Shown one piece after another: positions 6,588 to 12,274 of a stretch of DNA of 12,274 nucleotides (positions are counted from its first letter, which is position 1; each line of letters begins with the position of its first letter). The position numbers and the translations under genes are program-made. The stretch lies in the NCBI GenBank assembly GCA_964487295.1, contig CAZAQL010000078.1:1-12274 (forward strand), in the 5' to 3' direction. A model generated the notes under the pieces. That model was not told the origin of the DNA. It made no database searches and was given only the letters and a program-made list of their open reading frames with translations. Source of the stretch: JAPEKQ01 sp964487295 (GTDB lineage: Bacteria > Joyebacterota > Joyebacteria > Joyebacterales > Joyebacteraceae).

Positions 6588-7583
6588 TCACATGTTGACG
6601 TGTATCTCGAGAATGTCCTTGTCCTCGACGATGTGCTCGACGTCCACGATCTGTCCCGGGAACTTGCCCGATCCCCAGACGCGCGCGGACTTGAGGTTCT
6701 CCGCGAACTCGCGGTGGATCTTCCGCGCGACGTCCATGACGTTGCTGCCGCGCGGGACGATGAACGGCTTCTTCATGTCCGGGTCCTTGCCCGGCACCTT
6801 GCTGTAGATGCGGATGACGTCGAGCATCTCGAAGAGCGCGGCCTGGAGCTCGGGGATCCCCTTGCCGAGCTCGGCACAGACCGGGTAGATCCCGAACTCG
6901 TCGCCGATGAGGTCTCGAAGGAGATCGAGGTTCTCCTCCGCCTTCGGGCTGTCGAGCTTGTTCGCGACCACGAGCGACTTCTTGACGTTCCGAGGCAGCT
7001 CCTCCTCGCCCGGATCGTGCTCGGGGGAGAGGCGGATGCCCTTCTCCACCAGAGCCTCGCGCAGGAAGACGAACATGTCGACGCAGTCGTCCGCCGCCAG
7101 GTCGACGACGACGAGGGCCGCGTCGGCGTTCCGGATGATCTCCGGGAGCCAGGAGTCGATGTGGTCCGGAGACAGCGGCGGGATGTCGATGAGCTGGATC
7201 GTGATGTCGTTGTACGGCATCATCGCCGGCTGGGGCACCCGCGTCGTGAAGGGGTAGTTGGCCACCTCGGGCGTGGCGTTCGTCGTCGCGGCGACGATCC
7301 GCGACTTGCCCACGTTGGGCGTCCCGACGAGCACGACCTGCGGCGCCTCCTCCTTCGGTACGTGGTAGGAGGGACCCGATTTGCCCTTCTTCCGGCCCTG
7401 CTGCTGTTCCTGCTTGAGCTTGGACAGACGGCGACGGAGGTCCGCCCTGATGTGGTCGGTCCCCTTGTGCTTGGGACAGAGCGCCATCATCTCCTGGATG
7501 GCGGCGATCTTGTCCTCGACCGTCGTCGCCTCTCGGAAACGAGCCTCTGCGGCCTTGTATGGCGGGGGCAGATTCGCGGGCAA
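6588..7583 (-). CDS. DRG/OBG-like GTPase with C-terminal TGS domain
   Basis: A 331-residue GTPase, probably ribosome- or RNA-associated like other DRG/OBG proteins. It has a helical, basic N-terminal region (1-78, with KLKQEQQQGRKKGK at 55-68). The G domain carries G1 GTPNVGKS at 87-94, a TT pair at 113-114 for G2, G3 D-I-P-P at 133-136, G4 NKLD at 208-211 and a G5-like CAELGKG at 236-242. A TGS domain covers about 257-330 (IRIYSKVPGKDPDM, PFIVPRGSNVMDVARKIH, ending LEIHV). The G3 motif lacks the usual glycine (DxxG). The start is TTG 7583, chosen because AAGGAGGTGA sits 6 bases ahead of it and a promoter lies just upstream. It heads a possible transcription unit with the PLP enzyme. Its exact cellular role is not known to me. 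Confidence 0.9.
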   Translation of the reverse strand: MPANLPPPYKAAEARFREATTVEDKIAAIQEMMALCPKHKGTDHIRADLRRRLSKLKQEQQQGRKKGKSGPSYHVPKEEAPQVVLVGTPNVGKSRIVAATTNATPEVANYPFTTRVPQPAMMPYNDITIQLIDIPPLSPDHIDSWLPEIIRNADAALVVVDLAADDCVDMFVFLREALVEKGIRLSPEHDPGEEELPRNVKKSLVVANKLDSPKAEENLDLLRDLIGDEFGIYPVCAELGKGIPELQAALFEMLDVIRIYSKVPGKDPDMKKPFIVPRGSNVMDVARKIHREFAENLKSARVWGSGKFPGQIVDVEHIVEDKDILEIHVNM

Positions 7584-7613
7584 CGCTCTTCACCTCCTTC
7601 AACGTAATCCCCG

Positions 7614-7642
7614 ATGATACCGTCCGGTCGGGCGGTTGGCAA
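7614..7642 (-). promoter_or_regulatory. Sigma70-type promoter of the GTPase gene
   Basis: On the minus strand: TTGCCA (7642-7637), 17-base spacer, TATCAT (7619-7614). The predicted start near 7607 leaves a leader of about 24 bases containing the strong AAGGAGGTGA ribosome site. Transcription could continue through the PLP enzyme and the two beta-helix genes, since I see no clear terminator between them. Confidence 0.7.
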
Positions 7643-7652
7643 GGTGCGGGGA

Positions 7653-7703
7653 CGTGCGAAGCCGCCCTCCGTCACCGACGGAGGGCGGCCCTGTGTTCGC
7701 ACG
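7653..7703. terminator. Large two-stage hairpin between the pectate-lyase-like gene and the GTPase promoter
   Basis: The inner stem is a perfect 13-bp pairing, GCCGCCCTCCGTC (7661-7673) with GACGGAGGGCGGC (7677-7689), around an ACC loop. An outer 8-bp stem pairs CGTGCGAA (7653-7660) with TTCGCACG (7696-7703), leaving a 6-base bulge at 7690-7695. It lies just after the stop of the minus-strand gene at 7757, so a terminator is the simplest role. No T-run follows on either strand, so it would be a non-canonical terminator or an mRNA-stabilising 3' structure. Confidence 0.6.
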
Positions 7704-7756
7704 TGCGGCGTCAGGCGCCGCGGGCGACCTTCCCGACCTTCACCGGCGCGCCGGCG

Positions 7757-8806
7757 TCATCGGTACATCGCCTTGATCTGTCCCCAGGACGTGCTCTCGA
7801 CCGGGCTCGAACCGACCTGGTTGACGTAGTCCGAGTCGTCGGCGTCACGCGGGTGCGCGCCCGCCTCGGCGAGCACGTCGCGGAGGGCGGTCTCGGCGTC
7901 GGTCCGCGTGACGGCGGGCGTCTCCAGCAGCGCGCCGCACGTGCTCTCCACGTTGCAGTTCGGCGGCAGGACGTTGCCCTCGATGTAGACGGGGCCGGGG
8001 CTCGAGAGCACGAGCGCGTCGGATGGGTCGCTGCCGTCGTCGGGCATGTAGTAGTTGCCGATGATGTTCGCGCTGGCGCCGTTGCGCACCCGCGTTCCGT
8101 AGTTGCCGGACCACCCGTAGATGACGTTGTTGACGACGTCGACGAACGTGCAGTTGTCGATCTGCGGGTTCCGCTCGTCGCCCAGCGCGTAGAGATTGTG
8201 GTGCAGCGTGATGTTGTACGCGCCAGCCGTGAGGAGCGAGTTCTTGACGGTCTCCGCGACGATGCACCACTGCACCGTCACGTCGTGCGCCGAGTAACAG
8301 ATGTCGATGCTCCCGTCCCCGGCGCGGCGGAAGGAGCAGTGGTCGATCACGACGTGGTGCGCGCCCTCCCAGATGCGGAGGTTGTCGCCCGTGTTCGTGT
8401 CGGGCGCATCGATCACGCGGATGTTGCGGACGATGATGTGCGATCCGCCGCGTATGTCCAGAAGCGCCGCCTCGACGCCGGCGTGCGCGGCGGTGATTGT
8501 GATGCCCGGGTCCGGAGCCTGCGAGGCGTCGATCGTGATGTGGTCGCTCGTGATCCTGAGCGACCGCTCGAGCTCGATCGTGCCGCCGACCGCGAAGGTG
8601 ACGTAGCGGCTGGACTGGGAGACGGCGTCGCGGAGGGTCCCCGGGCCGTCGTCGGCGAGGGACGTGACGACGTACTCGTCGCAACCGAGCCCGCCGGTCG
8701 TGTCGGTCCCGAAGCCCTCGAGCGGCCTGTCGGGGAATGCCGACGCCGCAGACGTGATCATGAGCGTCAAGAGAGCAAAGGCTGTCGTTCTCAGAGCTGT
8801 CTTCAT
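7757..8806 (-). CDS. Secreted pectate lyase-like (PL1-type) beta-helix protein with C-terminal SWGQIKAMYR motif
   Basis: A 349-residue exported protein; signal peptide MKTALRTTAFALLTLMITSA-ASA, cleavage before F24. Its features match the pectate lyase superfamily: VTSLADDGPGTLRDAV (47-62), GDNLRI (140-145), VVIDHCSF (152-159), D164 and D168 as possible Ca2+ ligands, K188, HHN (202-204) and R212-x-P, where R212 corresponds by eye to the PelC catalytic arginine. The second active-site arginine of PelC seems replaced (D217), so activity is uncertain. A PL1-type ending (VLAEAGAHPRDADDSDYV, 311-328) is followed directly by SSPVESTSWGQIKAMYR and the stop. That motif is shared with the two beta-helix proteins encoded at 2357-5013. 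GGAGG lies 8 bases before the ATG. Polysaccharide binding or lysis is probable, but the substrate is unproven. Confidence 0.88.
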   Translation of the reverse strand: MKTALRTTAFALLTLMITSAASAFPDRPLEGFGTDTTGGLGCDEYVVTSLADDGPGTLRDAVSQSSRYVTFAVGGTIELERSLRITSDHITIDASQAPDPGITITAAHAGVEAALLDIRGGSHIIVRNIRVIDAPDTNTGDNLRIWEGAHHVVIDHCSFRRAGDGSIDICYSAHDVTVQWCIVAETVKNSLLTAGAYNITLHHNLYALGDERNPQIDNCTFVDVVNNVIYGWSGNYGTRVRNGASANIIGNYYMPDDGSDPSDALVLSSPGPVYIEGNVLPPNCNVESTCGALLETPAVTRTDAETALRDVLAEAGAHPRDADDSDYVNQVGSSPVESTSWGQIKAMYR

Positions 8807-8879
8807 CCGGGTGCCCTCCTCATTGGTCGGACACGGCGCTGAGGGCCGGAAGGGGCGCCGCCTGGCTCACAGGGCGTGT

Positions 8880-8908
8880 AACGTAGCATGCGCGTCCAAA
8901 AACAGCAA
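8880..8908 (-). promoter_or_regulatory. Candidate promoter of the pectate-lyase-like gene
   Basis: On the minus strand: TTGCTG (8908-8903), 17-base spacer, TACGTT (8885-8880) preceded by an extended -10 TG. Both hexamers are weak matches. Position and spacing fit a leader of about 65 bases before ATG 8806. Confidence 0.4.
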
Positions 8909-8948
8909 GAAGTGTACCCTCGTCGAGTGTCTCTCGGGGCCTCGCGCG

Positions 8949-8974
8949 AATGAACAACATTCACCGTGAATGTG
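8949..8974. promoter_or_regulatory. Operator-like palindrome in the divergent region
   Basis: ACATTCAC-C-GTGAATGT (8958-8974) is a perfect 8-bp inverted repeat around one base. A further half-site GAATG at 8949-8953 makes the array GAATG, CATTC, GAATG starting at 8949, 8959 and 8969, exactly 10 bases apart. It lies between the two divergent promoters, which is typical for a shared dimeric regulator site. No regulator gene is adjacent. Confidence 0.5.
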
Positions 8975-9010
8975 CGCCCCGCACGGGTCACCACCTCCGG
9001 GGCCACGCGC

Positions 9011-9039
9011 TTGACCGCCTCCTGCCGCGGCACTATAGT
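9011..9039 (+). promoter_or_regulatory. Sigma70-type promoter of the flippase-like gene
   Basis: TTGACC (9011-9016), 17-base spacer, TATAGT (9034-9039). Predicted start is near 9046, giving a leader of about 100 bases before the GTG at 9148. Confidence 0.78.
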
Positions 9040-9147
9040 GAGTCGCCGCTGTGCGGGCCGTAGAGTTCGGCCCCCGGGCGGCACTTACGGATTCGAAGGG
9101 GGGAGTCCCTGCAGAACGGCGAGCCACGCGAGACAAACGATGCGCAG

Positions 9148-10221
9148 GTGAACGAACCCCGCGTCGAGCGTTCGAAGCTACAGCACGCCGCGGTCTTCTT
9201 CGTGATCGGGAGTCTCATCATCCTCGGCGCGACGCTTGCGTTCACCACGGGTGAGGAGACCTGGCAGGGCGTGTCGCGGTTCGGCTCGGGGATGCTGCTG
9301 GCGCTCCTGGGGCTTGTAGCGCTTCGGACCGTGCTTGAGTCACTGGGGCTCCTCGTGCTCGTCAACGGGACGCAGGACGCGAGGATCTCCCTGATCGAGG
9401 CGGTCGAGCTGACGCTCGAGGGCTACTTCATCTGGCAACTCATCCCCGCGAGCGCGGCCGGCGTTCCCTACCAGGCGTACCTGCTGACCCGAAAGGGCGT
9501 GAGGGCCGGGTGGGCGACCGCGGTCGTCGTCGTGAAGGGGTTCATCCCCCCCGTGTTCTTCTTCTTCGTCCTCCTCGCCACGCTGTCGCTCGCGCTGTTC
9601 GGGTGGACTGGTTCCGAGGCGTCACTGACGCTCGTGAAGGTCGTCGGCCCGCTCTCGGCTCTCCCAACGCTCATCCTGATCACCGCGCTCGTCATCATGG
9701 TCCGGTACCCCGCGTTGCTCGACGCCATCATCGACCGGATCGCCCGGGCCGTATCGCGTCGCGTGTCCGAGAAGAGCGCTCGCCGGGTCGAGCGCACGCG
9801 CGTGCGGCTCTCGGAGGAGTCGCACATCTTCCGGGAGGCGCTGACCACGATCTGGAGCCGGAAGCGCTGGGTGCTTCTCGCGTGCATCGTCCTCGTCGTG
9901 CTCTCGTTCGCCGCCGAGTTCTCGGTGGGCCTCGTCATCCTCAGGGGGTTCGGGTACCGCGGGTCGGTCGTTGATCCGTTCCTCCTGCAGAGCCTGCTCA
10001 AGTCGATCCTGAGCGCGTCGCCGACGCCGGGCTCCCTCGCGGTGGGCGAGGGAGGGTACATCGCGTTCTTCGCCGCCTACCTGCCGTCTCACTTCATCGG
10101 CATCGCGCTCGTGCTGTGGCGGATCGTGCTCTACTTCACGCCGATGTTCGTGGGCGGACTGCTCGTGGCGAGGCGCATCAGGCGTGGCCGCGGAGAGGAC
10201 GTTGCGGCCGAAACCGCTTGA
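9148..10221 (+). CDS. Flippase-like integral membrane protein (lysylphosphatidylglycerol synthase TM / UPF0104 family)
   Basis: A 357-residue polytopic inner-membrane protein. Hydrophobic segments lie at about 13-34, 47-72, 120-152, 165-188, 241-265 and 280-342, where several helices are packed. A basic cytoplasmic loop (about 195-240, RIARAVSRRVSEKSARRVERTR) separates the two halves. The family signature is the SPTPGSLAVGEGGYIAFF segment (about 290-307), matching the PxPGGxGxxE motif of flippase-like TM domains. No catalytic LPG synthase domain is attached, so this is a stand-alone membrane domain; relatives move or present polyprenyl or phospholipid-linked substrates, but the substrate here is unknown. 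The start is GTG 9148, without a good ribosome site; the frame stays open upstream, so a non-ATG start slightly further 5' (for example near 9109, after GGGGGAG) cannot be excluded. Confidence 0.85.
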   Translation: MNEPRVERSKLQHAAVFFVIGSLIILGATLAFTTGEETWQGVSRFGSGMLLALLGLVALRTVLESLGLLVLVNGTQDARISLIEAVELTLEGYFIWQLIPASAAGVPYQAYLLTRKGVRAGWATAVVVVKGFIPPVFFFFVLLATLSLALFGWTGSEASLTLVKVVGPLSALPTLILITALVIMVRYPALLDAIIDRIARAVSRRVSEKSARRVERTRVRLSEESHIFREALTTIWSRKRWVLLACIVLVVLSFAAEFSVGLVILRGFGYRGSVVDPFLLQSLLKSILSASPTPGSLAVGEGGYIAFFAAYLPSHFIGIALVLWRIVLYFTPMFVGGLLVARRIRRGRGEDVAAETA

Positions 10222-10247
10222 CCCGTCTGCGATTGCGGTCGTATAGT
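10218..10247 (+). promoter_or_regulatory. Sigma70-type promoter for the methyltransferase gene
   Basis: TTGACC (10218-10223) overlaps the stop codon of the flippase-like gene; after an 18-base spacer comes TATAGT (10242-10247). The predicted start is near 10254, about 344 bases before the methyltransferase ATG. Confidence 0.72.
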
Positions 10248-10597
10248 CCTCGTGGCGTCAGTGAACGGTCCCGCCGCGCGTCGGTATGAGGGCGCGGGTT
10301 CCGGGATCGCGATGCAGGAACAGCCGGATGCCCGGTCGGGTCTCATCCCGGCCTTGGCCGCCCGGAACTCCGGGCGGCGATAGAGCCCCAACGTTGGGGC
10401 ATGACAGCGCTCTCCCCGGGTCGCACAGAGCGCCGCATGGCGGAGGCCTGCCCGCATCCGCAGGGCCTGCGCGCCCGTTCACACCAACGCCAGAGACAGC
10501 CGTCCGACGGATCCCGCTTCGTGCCCTCGAACCACGGGCGCGACCGCTTGCGTCGGGTACGGCGCCGACATCACGGACTCAGACATCGACGGCGGAC
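10222..10597 (+). other. Long structured leader upstream of the methyltransferase, no gene
   Basis: This 376-bp stretch has no recognisable protein. The frame is open across it, but the predicted peptide is Arg/Pro/Gly-rich and unlike a protein. Between 10350 and 10400 it packs three inverted repeats: GGCC-TT-GGCC (10350-10359), GCCGCCCGG (10357-10365) pairing with CCGGGCGGC (10370-10378) around AACT, and GCCCCAACGTTGGGGC (10385-10400). The first two overlap and are mutually exclusive. It could be an untranslated regulatory leader or a small RNA; I match it to no known riboswitch. Confidence 0.5.
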
Positions 10598-11773
10598 ATG
10601 ACCAGGGACACCTACGAGATCCAGACGAAGCTCGGAGAGCGAACGCGCACGCTCCGGACCGTCGGCGGGCTCTTCTCGAAGGAGAAGATCGCCACGTCCA
10701 CCCAGTTGCTGCTCAACGCGATGCGGGTGCAGCAGGGCGACCGCATCCTCGATTACGGATGCGGCTACGGCGCCGTCGGCATCGCGCTCTCGGACGTCGC
10801 CCCGGAGCTCGACATCCAGATGGTCGACCTCGATATCCGCGCCGTGCGGATGGCGCAGCGTAACGTTCGCTCGAACGATGTCGAGAACGCATCGGTCGTG
10901 CTCGACCACACGCTCAGTCGGTTCAGGAACGGGCACTTCAATGTCGTCGCGCTCAATCCTCCCGTGGAGGAGGGGACCGAGACGATCTTCGAGATGATCG
11001 ACCGCGCGCAGTCGAAGCTCAGACACGGCGGCCAGTTCTACCTCGTCGCGAAGGTGCGCAAGGGCGCGAAGAGCTACATGCGAAAGCTCTCCGAGACCAT
11101 CGGGCCGGCGAAGGTCGTCCTCAGAAGCGGCGGGTACTGGGTGATGCGCGCCGAGCGAAGCGCCGTCTGCTCGCCCACGGCCGTCGATCTGACGAGCTAC
11201 GAGCACGTCGTCGAGGACGAGCTCCGCGGAAGGAAGTACCGGTTCCACACGTACGCCGGCATCTTCTCGCGCAAGGCGCTCGACGAGGGTACGCGGTTTC
11301 TCATCGAGACGATGGAGATGCGGCCCCGCCACAGCGTCATCGACGTCGGTTGCGGGTACGGGCCCATCGGGATCTCGGCCGCGCACGCAGCGTCGGTCGG
11401 TCGCGTCGTCATGGTCGACTGCAACGCGCGCGCCGTGGAGTACGCCGAGATGAACATCCGCGAGCATCACCTCAACCACGCGCGGAAGAACGGCAAGCCG
11501 CGCGTCGAGGCCGTGCTCGGAGACCGGTTCGACGCGGTCACGGGGGAGCGGTTCGACCGCGTGCTCTCGAACCCGCCGTTCCACGCGGGCAACGACGTGA
11601 TCTTCCCGCTCGTGGAGGAGGCCCGCGAGCACCTGCGGGTCCACGGCCGACTGTATCTCGTCCTCATGCGCTATGCCGGCGTCCAGCGACACATGCGGAA
11701 GGTGTTCGGGAACTGCCACATGGCGGCGGACAACGGCCGCTACGTCGTCCTCATGTCGGAGCGCACGCTGTGA
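10598..11773 (+). CDS. Tandem two-domain class I SAM methyltransferase (RsmC/RlmG-like)
   Basis: A 391-residue protein made of two homologous halves. Half 1 (1-187) starts TYEIQTKLGERTRTLRTVGGLFS and has DYGCGYG (52-58, SAM motif I) and NPP (120-122). Half 2 (200-391) starts SYEHVVEDELRGRKYRFHTYAGIFS and has DVGCGYG (249-255) and NPP (325-327). NPP with this fold is typical of enzymes methylating a base amino group, such as 16S rRNA G1207 by RsmC. In RsmC and RlmG one half is degenerate; here both halves keep SAM and NPP motifs. I start at ATG 10598 because similarity begins there. The frame stays open to 10286, but the extra 104 residues look non-coding; the ribosome site at 10598 is weak. 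Function is inferred as rRNA guanine methylation. The last 38 bases are duplicated downstream. Confidence 0.88.
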   Translation: MTRDTYEIQTKLGERTRTLRTVGGLFSKEKIATSTQLLLNAMRVQQGDRILDYGCGYGAVGIALSDVAPELDIQMVDLDIRAVRMAQRNVRSNDVENASVVLDHTLSRFRNGHFNVVALNPPVEEGTETIFEMIDRAQSKLRHGGQFYLVAKVRKGAKSYMRKLSETIGPAKVVLRSGGYWVMRAERSAVCSPTAVDLTSYEHVVEDELRGRKYRFHTYAGIFSRKALDEGTRFLIETMEMRPRHSVIDVGCGYGPIGISAAHAASVGRVVMVDCNARAVEYAEMNIREHHLNHARKNGKPRVEAVLGDRFDAVTGERFDRVLSNPPFHAGNDVIFPLVEEAREHLRVHGRLYLVLMRYAGVQRHMRKVFGNCHMAADNGRYVVLMSERTL

Positions 11774-11827
11774 CCCACGGTAGCGGCTTCGGCCGCTACG
11801 TCGTCCTGATGTCGGAGCGCACGCTGT
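11734..11827 (+). repeat. 38-bp duplication of the methyltransferase 3' end
   Basis: Copy 1 (11734-11771) is the end of the coding sequence, encoding GRYVVLMSERTL and the first base of the stop. Copy 2 (11790-11827) lies after the stop, 37 of 38 bases identical, 56 bases further on and therefore in another frame. Copy 2 forms part of a hairpin, GTAGCGGC (11780-11787) with GCCGCTAC (11792-11799) around a C(TTCG)G tetraloop. Confidence 0.9.
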
Positions 11828-11862
11828 AGCATCGCATCTCCCGGCACACCCTCAGACTCTCC

Positions 11863-11888
11863 GAAATGGCCCTAAGATGGGCCATTTC
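11863..11888 (+). terminator. Rho-independent terminator after the methyltransferase gene
   Basis: A perfect 10-bp stem, GAAATGGCCC (11863-11872) with GGGCCATTTC (11879-11888), encloses TAAGAT and is followed by a short T-rich stretch (TCTCGTTG). It ends the methyltransferase transcript just before the gdhA promoter. Confidence 0.75.
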
Positions 11889-11891
11889 TCG

Positions 11892-11920
11892 TTGACCCTC
11901 CCGAGACCCCATGCTAGACT
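11892..11920 (+). promoter_or_regulatory. Sigma70-type promoter of gdhA
   Basis: TTGACC (11892-11897), 17-base spacer, TAGACT (11915-11920). Predicted start is near 11927, leaving a leader of about 74 bases before the ATG at 12001. It begins four bases after the preceding terminator. Confidence 0.7.
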
Positions 11921-12000
11921 CGATGTTCGTGATTGTTCACCCCGGGGATTGGGCCCGGGAGTTCTTGAAGGTACGCCTAGAGGCAGATGGAGGAAAGAGC

Positions 12001-12274
12001 ATGCCCGAGTCCGTTGCCGCCTTCATGGAGATGGTCAAGGCGAAGAACCCGGCGCAGCCGGAGTTTCACCAGGCGGTCCAGGAGGTCGTGGAGTCGCTCT
12101 GGCCGGTTCTCGAGAAGCGTCCCGAGTACCGCAAGGCGAAGATCCTGGAGCGCATCTGCGAGCCCGAGCGCGTCGTGATGTTCCGCGTCCCGTGGGTCGA
12201 CGACAACGGTGACGTCCAGGTCAACCGCGGCTTCCGCATCGAGATGAACAGCGCCATCGGCCCCTACAAGGGCG
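12001..12274 (+). CDS. gdhA: NADP-type hexameric glutamate dehydrogenase, N-terminal 91 residues (runs off the window)
   Basis: Start of a glutamate dehydrogenase, which interconverts 2-oxoglutarate plus ammonium and glutamate in the cytoplasm. The visible part shows the helical N-terminus of the hexameric class (FMEMVKAKNPAQPEFHQAV, residues 8-26) and the highly conserved FRVPWVDDNGDVQVNRGFRI and EMNSAIGPYKG at 61-91, the start of the substrate domain. The full protein is normally about 445-450 residues, so some 80 percent lies beyond the right edge. ATG 12001 has GGAGG 7 bases upstream. It has its own promoter and is separated from the methyltransferase by a terminator. The N-terminal length fits the NADP-dependent type, but the cofactor-binding region is not visible. 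Confidence 0.94.
   Translation, partial: MPESVAAFMEMVKAKNPAQPEFHQAVQEVVESLWPVLEKRPEYRKAKILERICEPERVVMFRVPWVDDNGDVQVNRGFRIEMNSAIGPYKG

Larger units (their letters stand above)
8807..9147. other. Divergent intergenic control region, no gene
   Basis: This 341-bp gap separates the minus-strand pectate-lyase-like gene from the plus-strand flippase-like gene. It holds a candidate promoter in each direction, an operator-like palindrome between them, and a roughly 100-base leader for the plus-strand gene with a small hairpin, GGGCCG (9055-9060) pairing with CGGCCC (9068-9073). No convincing small gene is visible. Confidence 0.7.

Noticed and set aside
4983..7607. Very long plus-strand open frame of 874 codons
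   Set aside because: It lies opposite the PLP enzyme and GTPase genes, whose motifs are unmistakable on the minus strand. Its translation is rich in R, V, D, L and A without any domain, as expected for an antisense frame in high-GC DNA.
7559..8842. Plus-strand frame of 427 codons opposite the pectate-lyase-like gene
   Set aside because: The minus strand carries a signal peptide, PL1-type motifs and a ribosome site; the plus frame has none of these.
10286..10597. N-terminal extension of the methyltransferase by 104 residues
   Set aside because: The extra text is P/R/G/A-rich with no hydrophobic core pattern, it overlaps strong inverted repeats, and similarity between the two halves of the enzyme begins only at ATG 10598.
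11780..11799. UUCG-capped hairpin as the methyltransferase terminator
   Set aside because: It has no following T-run, and a better stem with T-rich 3' flank lies at 11863-11888.

Overview
The window is a GC-rich bacterial chromosome segment, probably from an uncultivated lineage. Three secreted proteins with parallel beta-helix architecture, a pectate-lyase-like protein, plentiful GGAGG ribosome sites and sigma70-type promoters fit a free-living Gram-negative-type bacterium. The protein style resembles candidate phyla near the FCB group, such as Eisenbacteria or Krumholzibacteria, but that placement is an impression and not something the sequence proves. I see no mobile element, CRISPR array, tRNA or rRNA.

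Layout, right to left on the minus strand: a pectate-lyase-like secreted protein (7757-8806); a DRG/OBG-like GTPase with a TGS domain (6588-7583); a fold-type II PLP enzyme (5103-6494); two paralogous secreted beta-helix proteins in tandem (3769-5013 and 2357-3661); then an iron-uptake operon of dtxR-type regulator, a 58-residue Cys-rich membrane peptide, feoA and feoB (2106 down to the left edge, where feoB is cut). The first three feo-operon genes are joined by ATGA stop/start overlaps and feoB follows 6 bases after feoA, so this is a self-regulated ferrous iron importer read from one clear promoter (2164-2192).

On the plus strand, starting from a divergent control region (8807-9147): a flippase-like integral membrane protein (9148-10221); a tandem-duplicated methyltransferase (10598-11773) with a long structured leader; a terminator; and the start of an NADP-type glutamate dehydrogenase (12001 to the right edge). 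Promoters of the form TTGACC-N17/18-TA(T/G)A(G/C)T recur upstream of the feo operon, the flippase, the methyltransferase and gdhA.

The most interesting signal is a shared C-terminal motif, consensus SPVExTSWGxIKA(L/M)YR. It sits at or beside the extreme C-terminus of all three signal-peptide-bearing beta-helix proteins, although one belongs to a different family (pectate lyase-like) and is encoded more than 2.7 kb from the other two. It looks like a modular sorting or anchoring tag that I cannot match to a named family. Other points of note are the hybrid metal site of the DtxR-type regulator, the DxxG-to-DIPP change in the GTPase, a methyltransferase with two apparently intact active sites, a 38-bp duplication of that gene's 3' end, and operator-like half-sites spaced 10 bp apart in the divergent region.
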